A stretch of DNA of 14,794 nucleotides from the NCBI GenBank assembly GCA_910586445.1, contig CAJUHV010000083.1:1-14794 (forward strand), in the 5' to 3' direction. The position numbers and the translations under genes were made by a program. Source of the DNA: an uncultured Eubacterium sp. Lineage in GTDB: Bacteria; Bacillota; Clostridia; Lachnospirales; Lachnospiraceae. Below the pieces are notes generated by a model, which worked only from the letters and a program-made list of their open reading frames with translations, ran no database searches and was not told the origin of the DNA. Positions 14,343-14,794 of this stretch are shown here, piece by piece (the first letter of the stretch is position 1; each line of letters opens with the position of its first letter).

Positions 14343-14728
14343 TGTCAGAAATGCCGTCGAACAGCTCCAGCTCACCCAGGGCATACAGCATCATCTGCGG
14401 ATTTCCCCTCTGCGGAAACCTCCACGCCCTTGCCGTGCTTGTAATCGATGATATACAGCGTCCCGTCTGCGATGATGACGCAGTCGCCTGTGCCGAAGCC
14501 TTCCTCCACAAACTGTGAGAAGTCCAGCCGCTGCTCAATCAGCATGACCGGGTCTTTGCAGGTTTTCTTTGCCTCCTCCACCAGTGAAGCTTCGTTTCCT
14601 TCCCACAAATAGCATATCCGCATCTGCTGGAATGTGATGCCATCTGTAATGCACTCAATACAATAGTCTGATTCCCTTCGGCTAAGCCGGTACCACATAG
14701 GTTTCACCGATGCATCAATATCTGTCAT
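14338..14728 (-). pseudogene. DUF2800 family phage nuclease-like protein, truncated and frameshifted
   Basis: From about 14590 the minus strand codes for EEAKKTCKDPVMLIEQRLDF, GFGTGDCVIIADGTLYIIDY and KHGKGVEV, the core of DUF2800 proteins. The spacing of GTGD and DYKHG fits a PD-(D/E)XK nuclease fold such as Cas4 or RecB. A one-base insertion near 14402-14408 (GGGGAAATCC for expected GGGGAATCC) ends this frame. The next frame resumes with NPQMMLYALGELELFDGISD before running into HNH sequence. The N-terminal 50 residues from ATG 14728 do not resemble the usual DUF2800 front and may belong to another gene. There is no ribosome binding site. These genes normally sit in the replication region of Firmicute prophages. 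Confidence 0.8.
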
Positions 14729-14794
14729 TGCCCAGTCAGATGCACAGGGGCGATAAAGAAGCAGTAACTATAAACAGAAAACAGACAGACGGCC
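14729..14794. other. Window edge, no gene recognised
   Basis: The minus-strand frame of the DUF2800 fragment stays open to about 14770 without a recognisable start. The rest, up to the window edge, is unassigned. Confidence 0.4.

Noticed and set aside
1..14794. tRNA, rRNA or riboswitch
   Set aside because: No cloverleaf with conserved GTTCRANYC loop, rRNA block or known riboswitch core was recognised by eye; a covariance-model scan would be needed to exclude small RNAs.

Overview
The window looks like an accessory stretch of a Bacillota chromosome, most likely a Lachnospiraceae-type gut Clostridia. The grounds are the protein families present (DHHW, MBOAT and DUF4358-like envelope genes; an Msm/Raf-type ABC importer with GH36 alpha-galactosidase; a DUF2800 phage protein), strong AGGAGG ribosome binding sites and canonical sigma-A-type promoters. 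This is inference from protein style; there is no rRNA, tRNA or other marker gene to fix the taxon.

Layout. 1-185 is a degenerate T-rich tandem repeat. 338-5675 (minus strand) is an intact four-gene envelope O-acylation operon, transcribed in the order SGNH hydrolase with fibronectin-like domains, DUF4358-like secreted protein, MBOAT acyltransferase, DHHW/AlgX-like protein. A promoter lies at 5918-5947. The operon is bordered by two copies of a short palindromic element: a half copy ending at 318 and a complete but divergent copy at 5721-5825, inside the 5' leader. 6034-6482 holds small gene remnants: an SDR dehydrogenase tail, and a short unrecognised minus-strand ORF with a hairpin terminator.

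6592-13074 is a raffinose/melibiose-type utilisation locus that has decayed: an AraC-family regulator on the plus strand facing a minus-strand operon (solute-binding lipoprotein, two permeases, GH36 alpha-galactosidase). Only the second permease is clearly undamaged. The regulator and the binding protein each carry an in-frame TAG at a position where the frame continues with family-typical sequence. The first permease has AGG where its ATG is expected. The galactosidase carries two one-base frameshifts and a 160-bp palindromic element inserted at a CTAG site with TA duplication. Removing the element and repairing the two frameshifts gives exactly 731 codons, the usual GH36 size. The operon promoter is still near-consensus.

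13197-14770 is a scrapyard of mobile DNA: an IS3-family transposase tail joined directly to an IS4-family transposase tail, a YafQ-family toxin whose antitoxin is reduced to about ten codons, and a prophage scar in which a DUF2800 gene is joined to the last codons of an HNH endonuclease.

How the parts relate: the O-acylation operon is the one complete, apparently functional system. The sugar operon is a recent pseudogene cluster that records its own decay. The short palindromic element ties the two halves together, since copies sit in both and one insertion can be reconstructed to the base. All family assignments come from motif recognition by eye; no database search was run.
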